Assembly: GCA_905182985.1 (NCBI GenBank) | Contig: CAJJDN010000120.1 | Span: 124,001 to 188,000, forward strand | Direction: 5' to 3' | Origin: Paramecium sonneborni | Lineage: Eukaryota > Ciliophora > Oligohymenophorea > Peniculida > Parameciidae | Length of the DNA: 64,000 nt | In this document: positions 13,261 through 24,631 of the stretch, in pieces | Numbering within the stretch: position 1 is the stretch's first letter | How the letters are laid out: every line of letters begins with the position of its first letter | Notes under the pieces: generated by a model | Database searches by the model: none | Told to the model about the DNA's origin: nothing | The model's input: only the letters and a program-made list of their open reading frames with translations | Translations under genes and position numbers: made by a program

Positions 13261-13720
13261 TCAAAAAAGATCATTATGTTGATTTAATTTTAATGTTGAG
13301 AGAGTCTCTGGGTAGTATGAAGCAATAAAAAATTTTCGAATGTATTTTAACAAAGTTGTTATTTCTGGTACTTTTTCAGAATGAAGTATGTCTTCAATTA
13401 TATCGAAGCTTGAAAAGTATTTTTTAGCAATTAAGGCAGCTTCATCATTTTCCAAAACCTTTTTAATGTCCTCCCTTGTGTAATTTTTTTTCTTTTATTA
13501 CAACTAAATGAAATTCTTTATAACTTTATTATCTTTTACTTATGGATAACATCTGTTAACTATAGCATTATTAGATAAAAATATTACCAAAATGATTTTT
13601 CAGAAGACCACCTACATTTTTTGGTATATTTTTAGCTTCACTTGGATTTTTAAGTTGTTTTTATATTTTTTATGGCTTAGTTTCTGATGTTGAATAATCG
13701 ACATAAAATGAATCCTACAT
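13261..13720 (-). CDS. Small conserved-looking protein, unknown
   Basis: A 143-aa protein starting MQDSFYVDYSTSETKP, with one 28-bp intron. The N-terminal half is Lys/Gln-rich; the C-terminal half is helical and better structured (DEAALIAKKYFSSFDIIED; VPEITTLLKYIRKFF). No TM segment or known motif. It converges on the deubiquitinase gene, 152 bp from its stop. The spliced length is an exact multiple of three, which supports the model. Function unknown. Confidence 0.65.
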
Positions 13721-14403
13721 TTTTAATTATAGATTTGCATAATTTTTTTCAACTTAAAAACTTACCTATAAATCTATCTGTCATATTTGTGAAAAAAAAT
13801 ACGCTAAAATTTTATTCATTTTTAACTTATTCTATCTGACTAATATTTAATTTATAAATAATTATTTATAAATAAATATTAATTATATACAAATAAATTT
13901 TAATTATTTAATATGCAATTTTATGAAATTATAGAAATACATTGAAAAAAATAAAAATTTCTTTCTTTTAGACTCTTAGCTGCAATGGGAAATACATTTT
14001 TCTAATTTTCAAGTATTTATATTCCATTTTCATTATTTCTAATTTATACTATTTAAAGAAGAATTTATATATATTAATTAGAAGAGATAATTCTATAAGC
14101 ATTATATTTTTTTATAATCTTTTGAAATATTGTACAAAATTCTTCCCTCAATAATTAATATTGTGATGGAAGATTTGATGGTATTTGATTAATGATTTTT
14201 ATTATTTGTTTATTATAAATAATAAATCAAAATAAGTATGAAACAAATATCATTTCCTGTTTAAACTTTTAAATGTGTGTAAATTGACTTAAATTAAAAT
14301 CAGAATATATTAGATTTTAAAAAAGAATATTGGACTATAAGAATAGTATATTCCATTCGATCATATATTAATTTTAGATAGTGAGGAAAGACTTTACTCT
14401 TAG
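13721..14403. other. Gene-free AT-rich stretch
   Basis: No supported gene. A short plus-strand frame at about 13985-14125 (MGNTFFQFSSIYIPF...) is 46 codons long, hydrophobic and ends in TGA; I take it as chance, because low-G sequence leaves TGA-limited frames open by accident. Confidence 0.4.
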
Positions 14404-15178
14404 ATGCTTCCTCTATGTACGAATAAAATAAACACTTAAATAAGGAAGTAATAAGCTTGAAGAATCTTGTCTGATAGCAAGGTTCAAAATCTAAATAATC
14501 TAATTTAAGATAATTATAACAATAGTTTTAAATAGTTTTATGAAAACAAAATAATGGGTATTTAAGCTGAAGATGATAAATACACATAAAAATTACAAAA
14601 TGATATTAGAAACATGGAATTTAAATTAGAAAATTTAGAAGACCAAAACTTTAAATTACAAGAATTTAATTCTTAATAAAATGAAGAAATAACATAATTA
14701 AAGAAAGAAATTAGTGTTCAAAAAGAGAATAACGAATAAATATAATAAGAAATATTATGATTACAAAAACAACACTTAGAGGCATGTAATTATAGTTAAT
14801 TTTATCTAAATCAATTTTAATAAGCACAAGCATAATTTAACGAGAGTTAATTATAAAATTATAATTTACAAATTTAATTTTAATTTATTAGTAATTGATG
14901 TAATTAAAAGAGATGGAAGATTAAGAAAAAAAAAATATAAAAAAAATAAAAGAAGAGCATCAATTACAGATAAAAACTTTGGTAATAAAATACAAATTAG
15001 AAGAAAAAAACACAAAATGAAAATTTATAAAAAGGATACAATTAAATAAGAAATGAATAGGAGAAATAATTCATTTATAATGGAAAATGAATATTATAAA
15101 GTTATTATTTAGCGATAAATATATGTTAAAAAAGATAAATTTTTTGTTCTCTTTAAACATATAAGAAATATAAATTGA
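14404..15178 (+). pseudogene. Decayed coiled-coil gene
   Basis: From the ATG at 14404 (MLPLCTNK), removing a 30-bp intron at about 14452-14481 opens a coiled-coil frame with heptad-like Leu/Ile/Lys/Glu runs (RNMEFKLENLEDQNFKLQEF) to a TGA at 14758-14760. The same frame continues past the TGA with the same Gln/Leu-rich composition for about 45 codons. Further on, coding-like helix (KEEHQLQIKTLVIKYKLEEK) sits in a different frame beside a long A run. A premature TGA plus a frameshift fits a pseudogene. A short 108-aa real protein, or sequencing errors, are alternatives. Confidence 0.45.
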
Positions 15179-15262
15179 TAAGCAAAAATAATAATAAATA
15201 TTTAACTTAAATATTAATATAAATAATCAAAATCAATTTTATAACGAATATGTTAATTCCTC

Positions 15263-18047
15263 ATGTAGAGGTATAATATTCTAACAATTATTATATAGAG
15301 AAATCCAAATTATTTTGAAGATAGTGAGAAGACTCTAAAGAAAGAAAAAAATATTAGAAACTTTTAAATTTATTAGAAACCGAAAAAAAAAAAAGAATAA
15401 CCAAAACCTCCAAAAAAATTAAAAACAAGAGAATTATTTGATTTCTTAAATATTTGGGATTGTGAGATTGGAAAGAGACATAATTATTTAAGCCAATTCA
15501 ATCATTATCTTATTTAAAAGAGAGAGACTATAGAATTGGATGAAATTGAAAAAAAGATGAAGAAGCCAGATTTCATAAAATTCTTTAAATATTTAAAAGA
15601 AAAAGATGAAAAAAGTGATGATGAATAATTAGAATAAGATGTCAATTTATAAATAGCATTTACTGCAAAATAAAGACGAGATTTAAATGCTTAAGAAAGA
15701 TTCAAAAAAAAACATCAGTTTCCTTAAGTGAGGCCAAAAGATATTTTGCTTCCTGCATCTTTTAATCCAAATTTTGAGATACCTTCCCCTTCCCCTGATG
15801 ACTTTGTTATAGTCACACATTTTTATAATTAATATTTAGAATAACCAAATAAATCTATTCCAAAAACTATTTTATGTTCATATATGTTGGAGAATCGAAA
15901 ATTTTGTGAAGCTTACAATATTAACAAAAATCTTTTAGAAGATTAATTGAATGAATTCCCATCATAATTTGAGGAAGAAATAACTTTAGAAGAATTTATT
16001 AACTTTATTCTTTATCCTAAAATTCTTATAATAAAAGATAATTATGATTAAAATTTATTAAAACCTGTAAAAGGTACTTAAGAGTTTTTAGAATAATAGA
16101 ACTTATAATTATAAAAAATTTATGATGAATTTAATTTAGATTGTGAAGAAAAAGTCAATCCATTAAAATTAATAGCTTCAATTAGAACTAGATATGAAAC
16201 AAGAATTAAACTTTTTGATAATTTTCTTTCATTTAAAGATATTAATAAAAATATTTCTCTTGAAAAATGGTTATATGAATTTGAAATTTATTGTTAAAGA
16301 ATAGAATTATAATTCATTTCAAAAACATTTTTTAAAGAATGGCAAAATTAATTGTTTGAAATACCAAATAAATTTATTATCTTAAAATCATCTTAAATAT
16401 CAAAAAAAAGAAAATATGATAAATTATATGAGAATGAAGAAATAATACTTTAATCAAGTTTTTTTAGTGAATTAGAAAAGATTTTTAATCAAATTCGAAA
16501 GAGTTATGAAAGATTTTCTTAAAAGAAATTAATTGTTGATAATTTAATAGCAAAGGAAGATTTTTAAAAAAATTATTTTAAATTGAAAGTAAGAAAAGAA
16601 AAAACTAATCAATTACCAGTTGAAACAGTTTAAGAGACTTTGAATAGATTATTATAAGAAGCAGATGAATATATTGATTTAGATGAATTAATAGATTTTT
16701 TTACAATAAGAGGACGTCCTTTAATTTTGAGTTAAAAATTAAAATAATAATATTAAGATAATAAAAAGAAGAAAGAAAACACAATAGATAACAACAAATT
16801 TGGAGCAATAAATAAAATATAAAATGGTTTTTTTTTAATTACTGTACCTGATAATAAAAAAGATAATGAAAATTAAGCTAAATCAATAAGATAGAAGGAA
16901 GTTGAAAAGATGTTAATAGATAAAGAGAAAGATTTATTAAAAGAAATAAATACAAAGTTTTAAGCTAATCCAGTACCATGGTTTGTTAAAGAACCACTTT
17001 ATGATTAATTAAATAGAGAGAGAGAAGAAAGAAGGGAAAGAATAAAAGAAGAAAGTAAAGCTAAATTAATGTAAAGTATGATGGAACCAAAAAGTTTTGA
17101 AAAATAAAAGAAAGAAGTATTACCTCCAGAATAAGAAATTGAATTTAAATTTATGTCTAGACCAATTCCAGATAGTATAAGAGATCCAAAATATTAAATT
17201 ATAATGGAATAATAAAGATCAAGATCTAAAAGTAATGTAGAAAAGAAAAAAGCTGAATGGGCTGATTATTTTGCAAATTCTACTTAATTATAAAAATCAT
17301 TAGAAAGAGAAGAAATTAGAAAATCTTAAAAAAGAATATAAAATAAGAAAAAATATAAACCAGAGACTTTTGACAAATTTAGAGCAAAAAGTTTACCAAA
17401 TTTTGAAAGATTACACACAGTATTTGAAAATATCATAGCATCAAGAAAGAAATCTTTTATTCCAACAATTCCTTGTTAAACTAATCTTTCAATAACCCAT
17501 AGAACTTTAGATTGTTCTATGTTAGATTTAGGAAATTAATCAAATATGAAAGGAAAATAAAAAATTCAAGAAATAGATAATAGATTAAATAAGATTCTTT
17601 AGAGTTCTCCTCCAAATATTATTAAAACTAAATCTTCAGCATCAATTAGCAAATATCGAAGAAAATAAAGATATGAAAAAGAACTTCAATAAAAATAAAT
17701 AAATGATGAATTAGAATAATGGAAAGATGAAAGAAAATAATTATTACCAAAAGGAATGAAAATATCTAATCCAGCTGTAAATTTATATCATTATATATTA
17801 ATAGGCTGTTTAATAAAAATTATTAGATTAAGAACTAGATGATTTAGTAAAATGGAAAAAGAAATATCATAAAAATTTAGATAAAGATTATTAAAATGAT
17901 CTAAAAAAAATGTAGAAAAGAGTTTAAAAGAGAAGACTCTTAAGATTTTAATCAGATAATTAAGATTATTAAGATGAGTCCAGTTCTTAGTCTTCAAAAT
18001 CTTCAGATAGAAGTTAACATGTACATCATATTGACAAATTTTTATGA
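15263..18047 (+). CDS. Large charged protein, possibly FAM161-like
   Basis: A 918-aa hydrophilic protein starting MQRYNILTIIIQRNPNYF, with one 28-bp intron at 17777-17804. Residues about 40-500 are alpha-helical, with alternating Phe/Tyr and acidic or Lys residues. Residues about 560-760 carry a Lys/Arg/Glu-rich block with short motifs (FKFMSRPIPDSIRDPKY; FDKFRAKSLPNFERLHTVF) reminiscent of the repeated PFKARP-type motifs of FAM161 ciliary/centrosomal proteins. The tail is Ser/Asp-rich. The FAM161 link rests on these motifs only. No TM or signal peptide. It converges on the next gene, 70 bp apart. Confidence 0.7.
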
Positions 18048-18117
18048 CTATTTAATTTGTTACAATATATAATTATTACTATTTTATTATAAATAAAAAG
18101 TAACAATTAAATAATAA

Positions 18118-19491
18118 TCATTATTTTTATTATTTTGAAGATTGTCTTGGAGAAATTATTAATTATTCATCTGAAAATATATTCCCTACAAAATTGTTTG
18201 CCCTTGTACTCAAAGGTTATTATGTTTCAAATGAATTCGGTTATTATTATAATTTTTTATTAGCTATGAAATAAGGTTGTGGGGGTATTGTAGTTTTTGT
18301 TGAATTTTAGGAATTTCCTAATCTTGAAGTAAATGGTTGAGCAATATTAGTTGGAGATTTTTAATTTTAAAATGCTTAAGGTGTAGATACTGTAATTGCA
18401 TTTCTTGTTGAATCTGGTATTTATTACATTTTATTGTCAATTATACTATTTTAAATTTCTTAAGTTATCTTTTTATTCTCTTCAAACCAAAATGGTTATT
18501 TAACAATATTTTGAGAATCAAAATATCTTCTATTATTGTATATCTATTTTATTTATGTCGAAGAATTTATGGTTACTTAATATATTTATTATATTGATAG
18601 CAAATTCGGTAAAGTCATAAATCGAAAAGAATCTAGTAATTTACAAAGCTATTAATATTAATATAAATATAATACTTCTTATGTTGAAAATTTGTACATT
18701 ATCATACAATCATTCCAAAGAACACAACTTATTTCGATAAAAATATTTTTTGATTATTAATTGTCTAATTATTTTAGCATATTTATGCATAGATTTAATA
18801 TTTATATACATTAATTTAGTAAATTATGTAATTTAAATAAATATACTATTTTTTATTCTATTGTTATAAATCCAGTTTATTATTATAAATGAAGCTCTAG
18901 TTTTTTTTGTTGATAATTTCTATATTGCAAATTCGTATCTCTAAAATTATTGTTTTTTTTTAAAATTTAAAACTATTAATATTATTGATCTCTAGTATTT
19001 TCAGAACATTAAATGAAAGTTTAATCTTAGTCAAATATTGGATATTATCCTATTTTACATGCATAAAACAATTTTAAATTTTGAGCTAGTTTAAATAAAT
19101 ACATTAAATAATTTTAAATAAAAATACTAAATTATTGATTTTATTAAACCTGAAGCGTTGATCCTTCTTTTATCATTTCTTCAGCAACAAAATCTCCTAT
19201 TTAGAATTCATATAGTATTAAATGTATAGTTAAATTAATTTTAATAGCTATGAAACCATTTAATTATTTATTAGTGATTGCTTTAAAAAACTATTGCAAA
19301 TATTCTTATCCTGTTAAATAGATTCCTTTGCATTCTGGACCAAATCCTTCAAAACACTCAATCAAATAGAGTATGTCTGTCATTAAAATGATAGGATTAT
19401 TCTACATTATTGAACAATTATTCAATTTTTATACAAATGGTGAATTTTACTTTGAAACTAAAGAGGATAATAACTTGCTAATTGATTTCAT
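18118..19491 (-). CDS. Unknown protein with disordered Gln/Ser/Pro tail
   Basis: A 457-aa single-exon frame starting MKSISKLLSSLVSKQ. The first 120 residues look folded (ILYLIECFEGFGPECKGIYL; FIAIKINLTIHLILYEFQIG). The middle is Gln/Asn-rich and helical. The last 110 residues are low-complexity Ser/Thr/Pro/Gln/Asn (STPQAFQNQKSPTNIAQPF). The opposite strand is also open over part of this region, but the minus reading is longer and runs unbroken. One or two unrecognised small introns cannot be excluded in the AT-rich middle. I do not recognise a family. Confidence 0.55.
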
Positions 19492-19646
19492 TAAAAATAA
19501 TTTTATTTTATTATTGAAAAAAGTTTTAGAAAAACAAAGATAACTATTTATAATAATAAAAAATTATAATAAAATTGACATTCTCTATAAGTTTTAGATA
19601 TGCCAAATTATCATATTATTGATATAATAGAAATAAATGAAAATTT

Positions 19647-20900
19647 TCAGACCAAATGTTCTAATTATAACAATCTTATTTTTCCTTAATTAACAAAAGA
19701 AATGATCAAATGTATACCATCTATATAAGCTTCTTTTGGTAATAAAAATGCAACTCCTAAATTTATACCTGAATATTCAAAAGAAAGTTCTCCTTATTGA
19801 TTTAAAGTCATTTTTCCCTAAAAGCTTTCTTGCTATACTTCACTACCATAAATTTCTGCTTAATTACTGCACTTAAAACCTCCAAATATCCAAACATAAG
19901 ACTTAATAATATAAATATTAATTTCATTACATTTTTTTATCTATACCATAAATGATTATTTTTTAACTTATCTTTAGAAACTCCAATAACTGCTCTCCAT
20001 TAATTAGGTCTTTTGTTAATATTTATTGCTTCAAAATGTAAGCAAAAAGGTCCTTTAATTTATTCTATGGTATTAATTGACAGCCATTCTCTACTATCTG
20101 TCTTTTTAGAGAAAGTCAATCTCCAACCATCTAAATATGGTATTTTTTGATTCTGTTATTTAGAATTTGATATTATTAATTCTTCTTTTAATTATTTGAT
20201 TTATTATTAAAGTATTAAGATATGCTTTGAAGTTGATATGTGTACCTCTAAATCAGTTTGTTTTATTTTCTCATCACATCCTTCAATAGGACATTTAATT
20301 TTTCTAAATAAATTTTTTTATATACTTTTAAGGACATAAAGTTTAATGATTTTGGTAATTAATAAATTTAATTTCTTATTAGCAATCCTCACATTAAATT
20401 AATCTTCCTTCACAAATTTATTTATGTTGATTCTGATGTAATTTAATATAATTTAATTAGCAATTTTCACAATTAATTGATTAATACTAACATTCATTTT
20501 CTATATGTTATTTAAAAGATGCCCTTTTAATTTATAGATTGCAATCTTTATTCACACAATATAGCAATTTTTCTGGGCATTCTTTTTCATCATGTGTATA
20601 ATAGTTTTCTAAAGTTCCTTTCCAATTACATTTTAATAAACATTATTTTAATTCCAATTCATCTACCATATTTTTAATAGGGATAGCTTTAATTAATTAA
20701 TTTTCATTTAATGGCTATTTGTTTATGGGACAAAGTTTTTATTTTTTTAACCAATCAAATATACATCCATGACAATAAACATGTCCACATTAATCAAAAA
20801 CAGGATTTCTAAGAACTCCTAAACCTATTGGACATGTTAAACCTGTCAATTATTAATTAACAAATAAATCGGAATCATAGCAAGTTTCTGATTAATTCAT
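19647..20900 (-). CDS. TRAF-type zinc-finger protein with modified RING and SPRY domain
   Basis: A 400-aa protein. Residues about 20-65 form a RING/U-box-like module (CPIGLGVLRNPVFDQCGHVY ... CPINKQPL). The CGH-x-x-C-x-x-C core is there, but the second RING Cys is Gly and the last is Asn. Residues about 85-220 hold several TRAF-type Cys/His fingers (CLLKCNWKG ... CVNKDCN ... INCENCQ ... IQCEDCQ ... IKCPIEGCD). A short coiled coil precedes a C-terminal SPRY/B30.2-like domain (WRAVIGVSKDKLKNNHLWY; GVAFLLPKEAYIDGIHLIIS). Introns: 19902-19930 (29 bp) and 20304-20325 (22 bp). It is probably a ubiquitin-ligase-type adaptor; with both RING zinc sites incomplete, activity would depend on a U-box-like fold. 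Confidence 0.82.
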
Positions 20901-21143
20901 TGGTAAATTATTTTAAAATAAATAATTTCAGTAATTTTCATATCACCATTACTAAAATAAAATAAAGGGGCTTTTTTCAAAAATATATACTATAAATATT
21001 GATATATAAATATAATTTATAATATTGTGATTGTAATAACCATTATATTGAATTATTGAATTATTTAATTATTTGTTTAACTTAATTTCTATAAATATAA
21101 TTTAAATGACTCGATGTATAATCAAAATCTTTATTCTAGGATT

Positions 21144-22264
21144 TCATTATTCCATTTAAGAGAATTTTGAAAATTCTTCAAATATATCGGCTCTCATTCT
21201 CACAGGTACAGAGGAACCTTCAAATTATAAAAATTGATTGACAAAGTTATCATTCTCTTCTTCTTTTAAAGGGGTGAATGCTAATAAATTATGACTATGT
21301 GCATAACTATTAATATTGCTTTCATTTGATATAAAATTGACAAGATGATTATCAACTTTAAGAAATTCATTCTCTGATGATTCAATAAACATTTTATGAA
21401 ACATTTAGAGTTATTAAACATCTTAAGGATTGCTAATGATGCTGACATTATGTTTATCAGATTAAAGGGATTACAATATAGAATGGAAGCCTGATTAAGG
21501 TTATTCTTCTTATTATTATTATATTGATTTATTTTATTAAATTTGTTCGATGATTTAGGGTTCAATATCTTCAATTCCTGTTTCAATAGTATTTTGATTA
21601 TTCAAAATTTCTCCTTGATCATCTTCTTTGGTAAGTTATCTCTTTTAATTTGGTACTATATAATATGGATTTTCTTGTTTTGCATAATTTTTTCTAATAT
21701 ATCCATAAAATCTATTCTTAATCATGTTCTCCTAAAAAGATAATAAACTAAAAATTTTACTGGTCTTCCTTTAAGTTTCTTTGCCATCTCAGACCATCTC
21801 GATCCTATCTTTTTGTATAAGGTCCATATTTTTAAATCTTCTTATTAACTCCATGCCTTAGTACTTATATTTGGGTCTAAATGATTTATATATCGTTCTC
21901 GTATTTGCCTTCCAGTTCTATTTGAGAGAAAACGAGCAATCATCTTCCAATCAAATTTATACTCTTTAGTTAACCTCTTAACTTCCTCGTCTTCTTCAGG
22001 TGACCATTTTTAATTTTTCTCTTCCTACAAAATTTAACAATCTAAAATTACAGTATCAGGCTTAACTCTTTTCCATCTTTAAGCACATTAACTTGCATTT
22101 CGTCCATTCAAATACTCAGCTATCAACTTCCAATCTGAACCATGTAATTATACAGTCGATTTTAATATATTATCTTCTTCTTCAGTCCAATATTTTCTAG
22201 ATTTATTACATTATTTGTATTTTTAACAATTATTTTAAACTTTACTAATCCTTTTCTTGATCAT
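21144..22264 (-). CDS. R1R2R3-Myb transcription factor
   Basis: A 354-aa nuclear protein with three consecutive Myb/SANT repeats in the N-terminal half. Repeat one reads WTEEEDNILKSTVQLHGSDW followed by an RNASQCAQRW motif. Repeat two is WSPEEDEEVKRLTKEYKFDW with TGRQIRERYINHLDP. Repeat three is WSQQEDLKIWTLYKKIGSRW. The regularly spaced Trp residues and the INHLDP-like joint are those of animal/protist 3R-Myb proteins, which bind AACNG-type sites and often control cell-cycle genes. The C-terminal half is acidic and Gln-rich. Introns: 22025-22051 (27 bp, between repeats one and two) and 21732-21760 (29 bp). Confidence 0.88.
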
Positions 22265-24282
22265 CTAAAAAAATAATTAATTATTTATTTATGTTGTTAA
22301 GTTATATTTAAATCCCAAAGGAAGTATATGTATAAATCACAATAAAACGGTAAGTTTGAACTTATCCTATTCACTAATTGAAAGTTATTTCTAAATTTTT
22401 CATTAAATTTGTGAAATTTAATTAGTTATCAAAAATATTATTTATTCCCAAAAATATTTTACCTACCCTATACTAATTCTTACCAAAATCTATCTCTTTA
22501 TATTTAATATTATCTCCATTTTCTACCCCATATTCCATTTTGATCCCAAAAAATTACAACTCAAAATTTTCAAAAGACTTTACCTATCACGAAATAACAA
22601 CATAATAGATTTTTAAAAAAAAACTGCCAACCAAAGCTCTTCAAACATTTTACCATCTCAAACTTCTTTATATTTTATACATTTATTGTCTTACTATCTC
22701 CTTTCAATTAAAAATAATCCTTTCTTTATTTATATTTCAAAAGGTTAGAATATTAGATTGAGATTGTAATTTTTTCTTTTATATTTTTAAATTATATTTT
22801 TTATCAATTGATATTTACAAACTAAGATTTTTTAAAGAATTCTTTTTATTATTGAAAATAGCATCAAAGAAACAGCTTTTATTATCATTAAAACTTTAAA
22901 ATAATACTACTCCATTCAATGAAGATTTCAATCATATTACTACAACACAAATTTTCTTAGATTATTCTTCATAGTCCTTTTGACCTTATAATTGAATTAT
23001 AACAAAATTTCTTGAAATTATTCAATTTCACCACAAGTAAAAAGCAAGAAGCAGAACAAAAATCATCTTCTATAAAAATTATTTTATTTTAATAATTAAA
23101 ATATACAATAATAGAATAGTGATTGGAAAATTAGTATAAGCTAACTACTTTAAATTATTTACTTATCTTGGTTTTTTTAATAAGAAGTTCTTACCTCATA
23201 AATTGCTTATTTTTACATAGATTAATTCCAACCAGATAATGTAAAATTCATTTATGTTTTCTTAATGTAGAATCAAAAGTAAATCTAAAATCTGCAATAA
23301 ATGCATATCAAAATATGAGTATATATATAAATATACCATAATACTATCCTAGAAAATCTTTTTAGTTTAAAACAAAATAAAATCTAATACAGAAAAAAGG
23401 TTTATGTTTCTTAAGGGTTAGTTAACTAAATTTTATTGCAAATCTCTTGTTTAATAGTTTGGTATATTTATACAATTTGCTATTAATTTTTGAGACTGTT
23501 TTTAGAGGTTTTTTTTACTCATCGTTCAGTTGAGTCTAATATTCTAAATTTTCTATATCAAATATTTATAAGTTATAATATTGTAAAAACAGATTTATGA
23601 AATATTTCAATAGTTTTCATAGTTCTTTCATTTTGAATCCCTCAAAAAAATTTGAATAATTGTAAAATATTTAGTTTCTTAAAATTCATTTTTATGTCAA
23701 TTAAATATAACAATTTTAGAAATAGACTTTAATCATCATTTCTATATTGTAGTAATATAAATAGAAATTTCTAAATTTGCTTTAAAAATGTCTAAGTTTA
23801 TCATTAAAAAAAATATAAGCTTTTGCTTAATTTTTATTCAAAAAGAAGGAATATAAATCCAAAAATATTGGTGTATATATCTCTCAGCGTCAGAAATAAT
23901 ATTAATTTTAAGAAGATATTTAAAGTTAGTTTTCTGAAGGTAATTTTAATTTTGAATTAAATAGTTGTATCAAATATATAAAGTTTAATATCATATTTTC
24001 TTGTTTAGAAATTTTTCAAATTTATAATTAATTATTATTCATTTTCTAAAATTAATGAATTCAATTGAAGAGATTTTTCATATATACTATCTATCATTAT
24101 TATAAACCCTTGAATAAGAAAATTATATTTCTTAAGAATACTTAATATCATCAAATTTATAAATAATTTAGAAAAAAACATAATATAATTTAAAAATTAG
24201 TTTATATTTAGATAAATTAATATTAAGTTTGATTGAAATAATTATATATTATTTTAATTTACAGAAATTATTCCGATAACTT
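22265..24282. other. 2-kb gene-free AT-rich block
   Basis: I can support no gene here on either strand: frames are short, repeatedly cut by TGA and lack balanced composition. This is long for a genome whose other gaps in this window are often tens to a few hundred bp. It may be a completely decayed gene, retained germline-type sequence or true intergenic DNA. No terminal repeats or known mobile-element features were seen. Confidence 0.4.
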
Positions 24283-24513
24283 ATGGGAGTGGATTTGTGT
24301 TCTTAGATACCAACTGAATGTTTCGCAATTATAATTATATAATCAGGAGCAATAATTGTGTTGATGATCTTAATATTATTGATGTATAGATATTAAATTG
24401 TCCATAAATTACATCCAACTATGATAGTTGATGTTGAACCAATAAAATTAGAAAAATTATAGAACATAGCTAATTGTGATATATCATATGATTCAACAAT
24501 GCATTAACAATGA
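24283..24513 (+). CDS. Small single-TM protein
   Basis: A 76-aa intronless protein. It has a short Cys-containing N-terminus (MGVDLCSQIPTECF), one TM segment (IIIIQSGAIIVLMILILLMY), then a basic-to-acidic cytosolic tail with a YQIV motif that could serve as a sorting signal. No homologue recognised. It converges on the TM-PAS gene, 118 bp from its stop. Confidence 0.6.
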
Positions 24514-24631
24514 TAATAATTGTTTACTTTATATTAAATAAATTAACATTTTAAGGTTATTTCAATTCTAATAAGGATTAACCAAGAATAAATAATAAAG
24601 AAATAATATTCTAATTAATTACTATAAAAAT

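Noticed and set aside
18130..18560. Plus-strand protein-like reading opposite the unknown gene (DCLGEIINYSSEN...)
   Set aside because: It meets TGA twice, while the minus strand is open over the whole 457 codons with a typical low-complexity tail.
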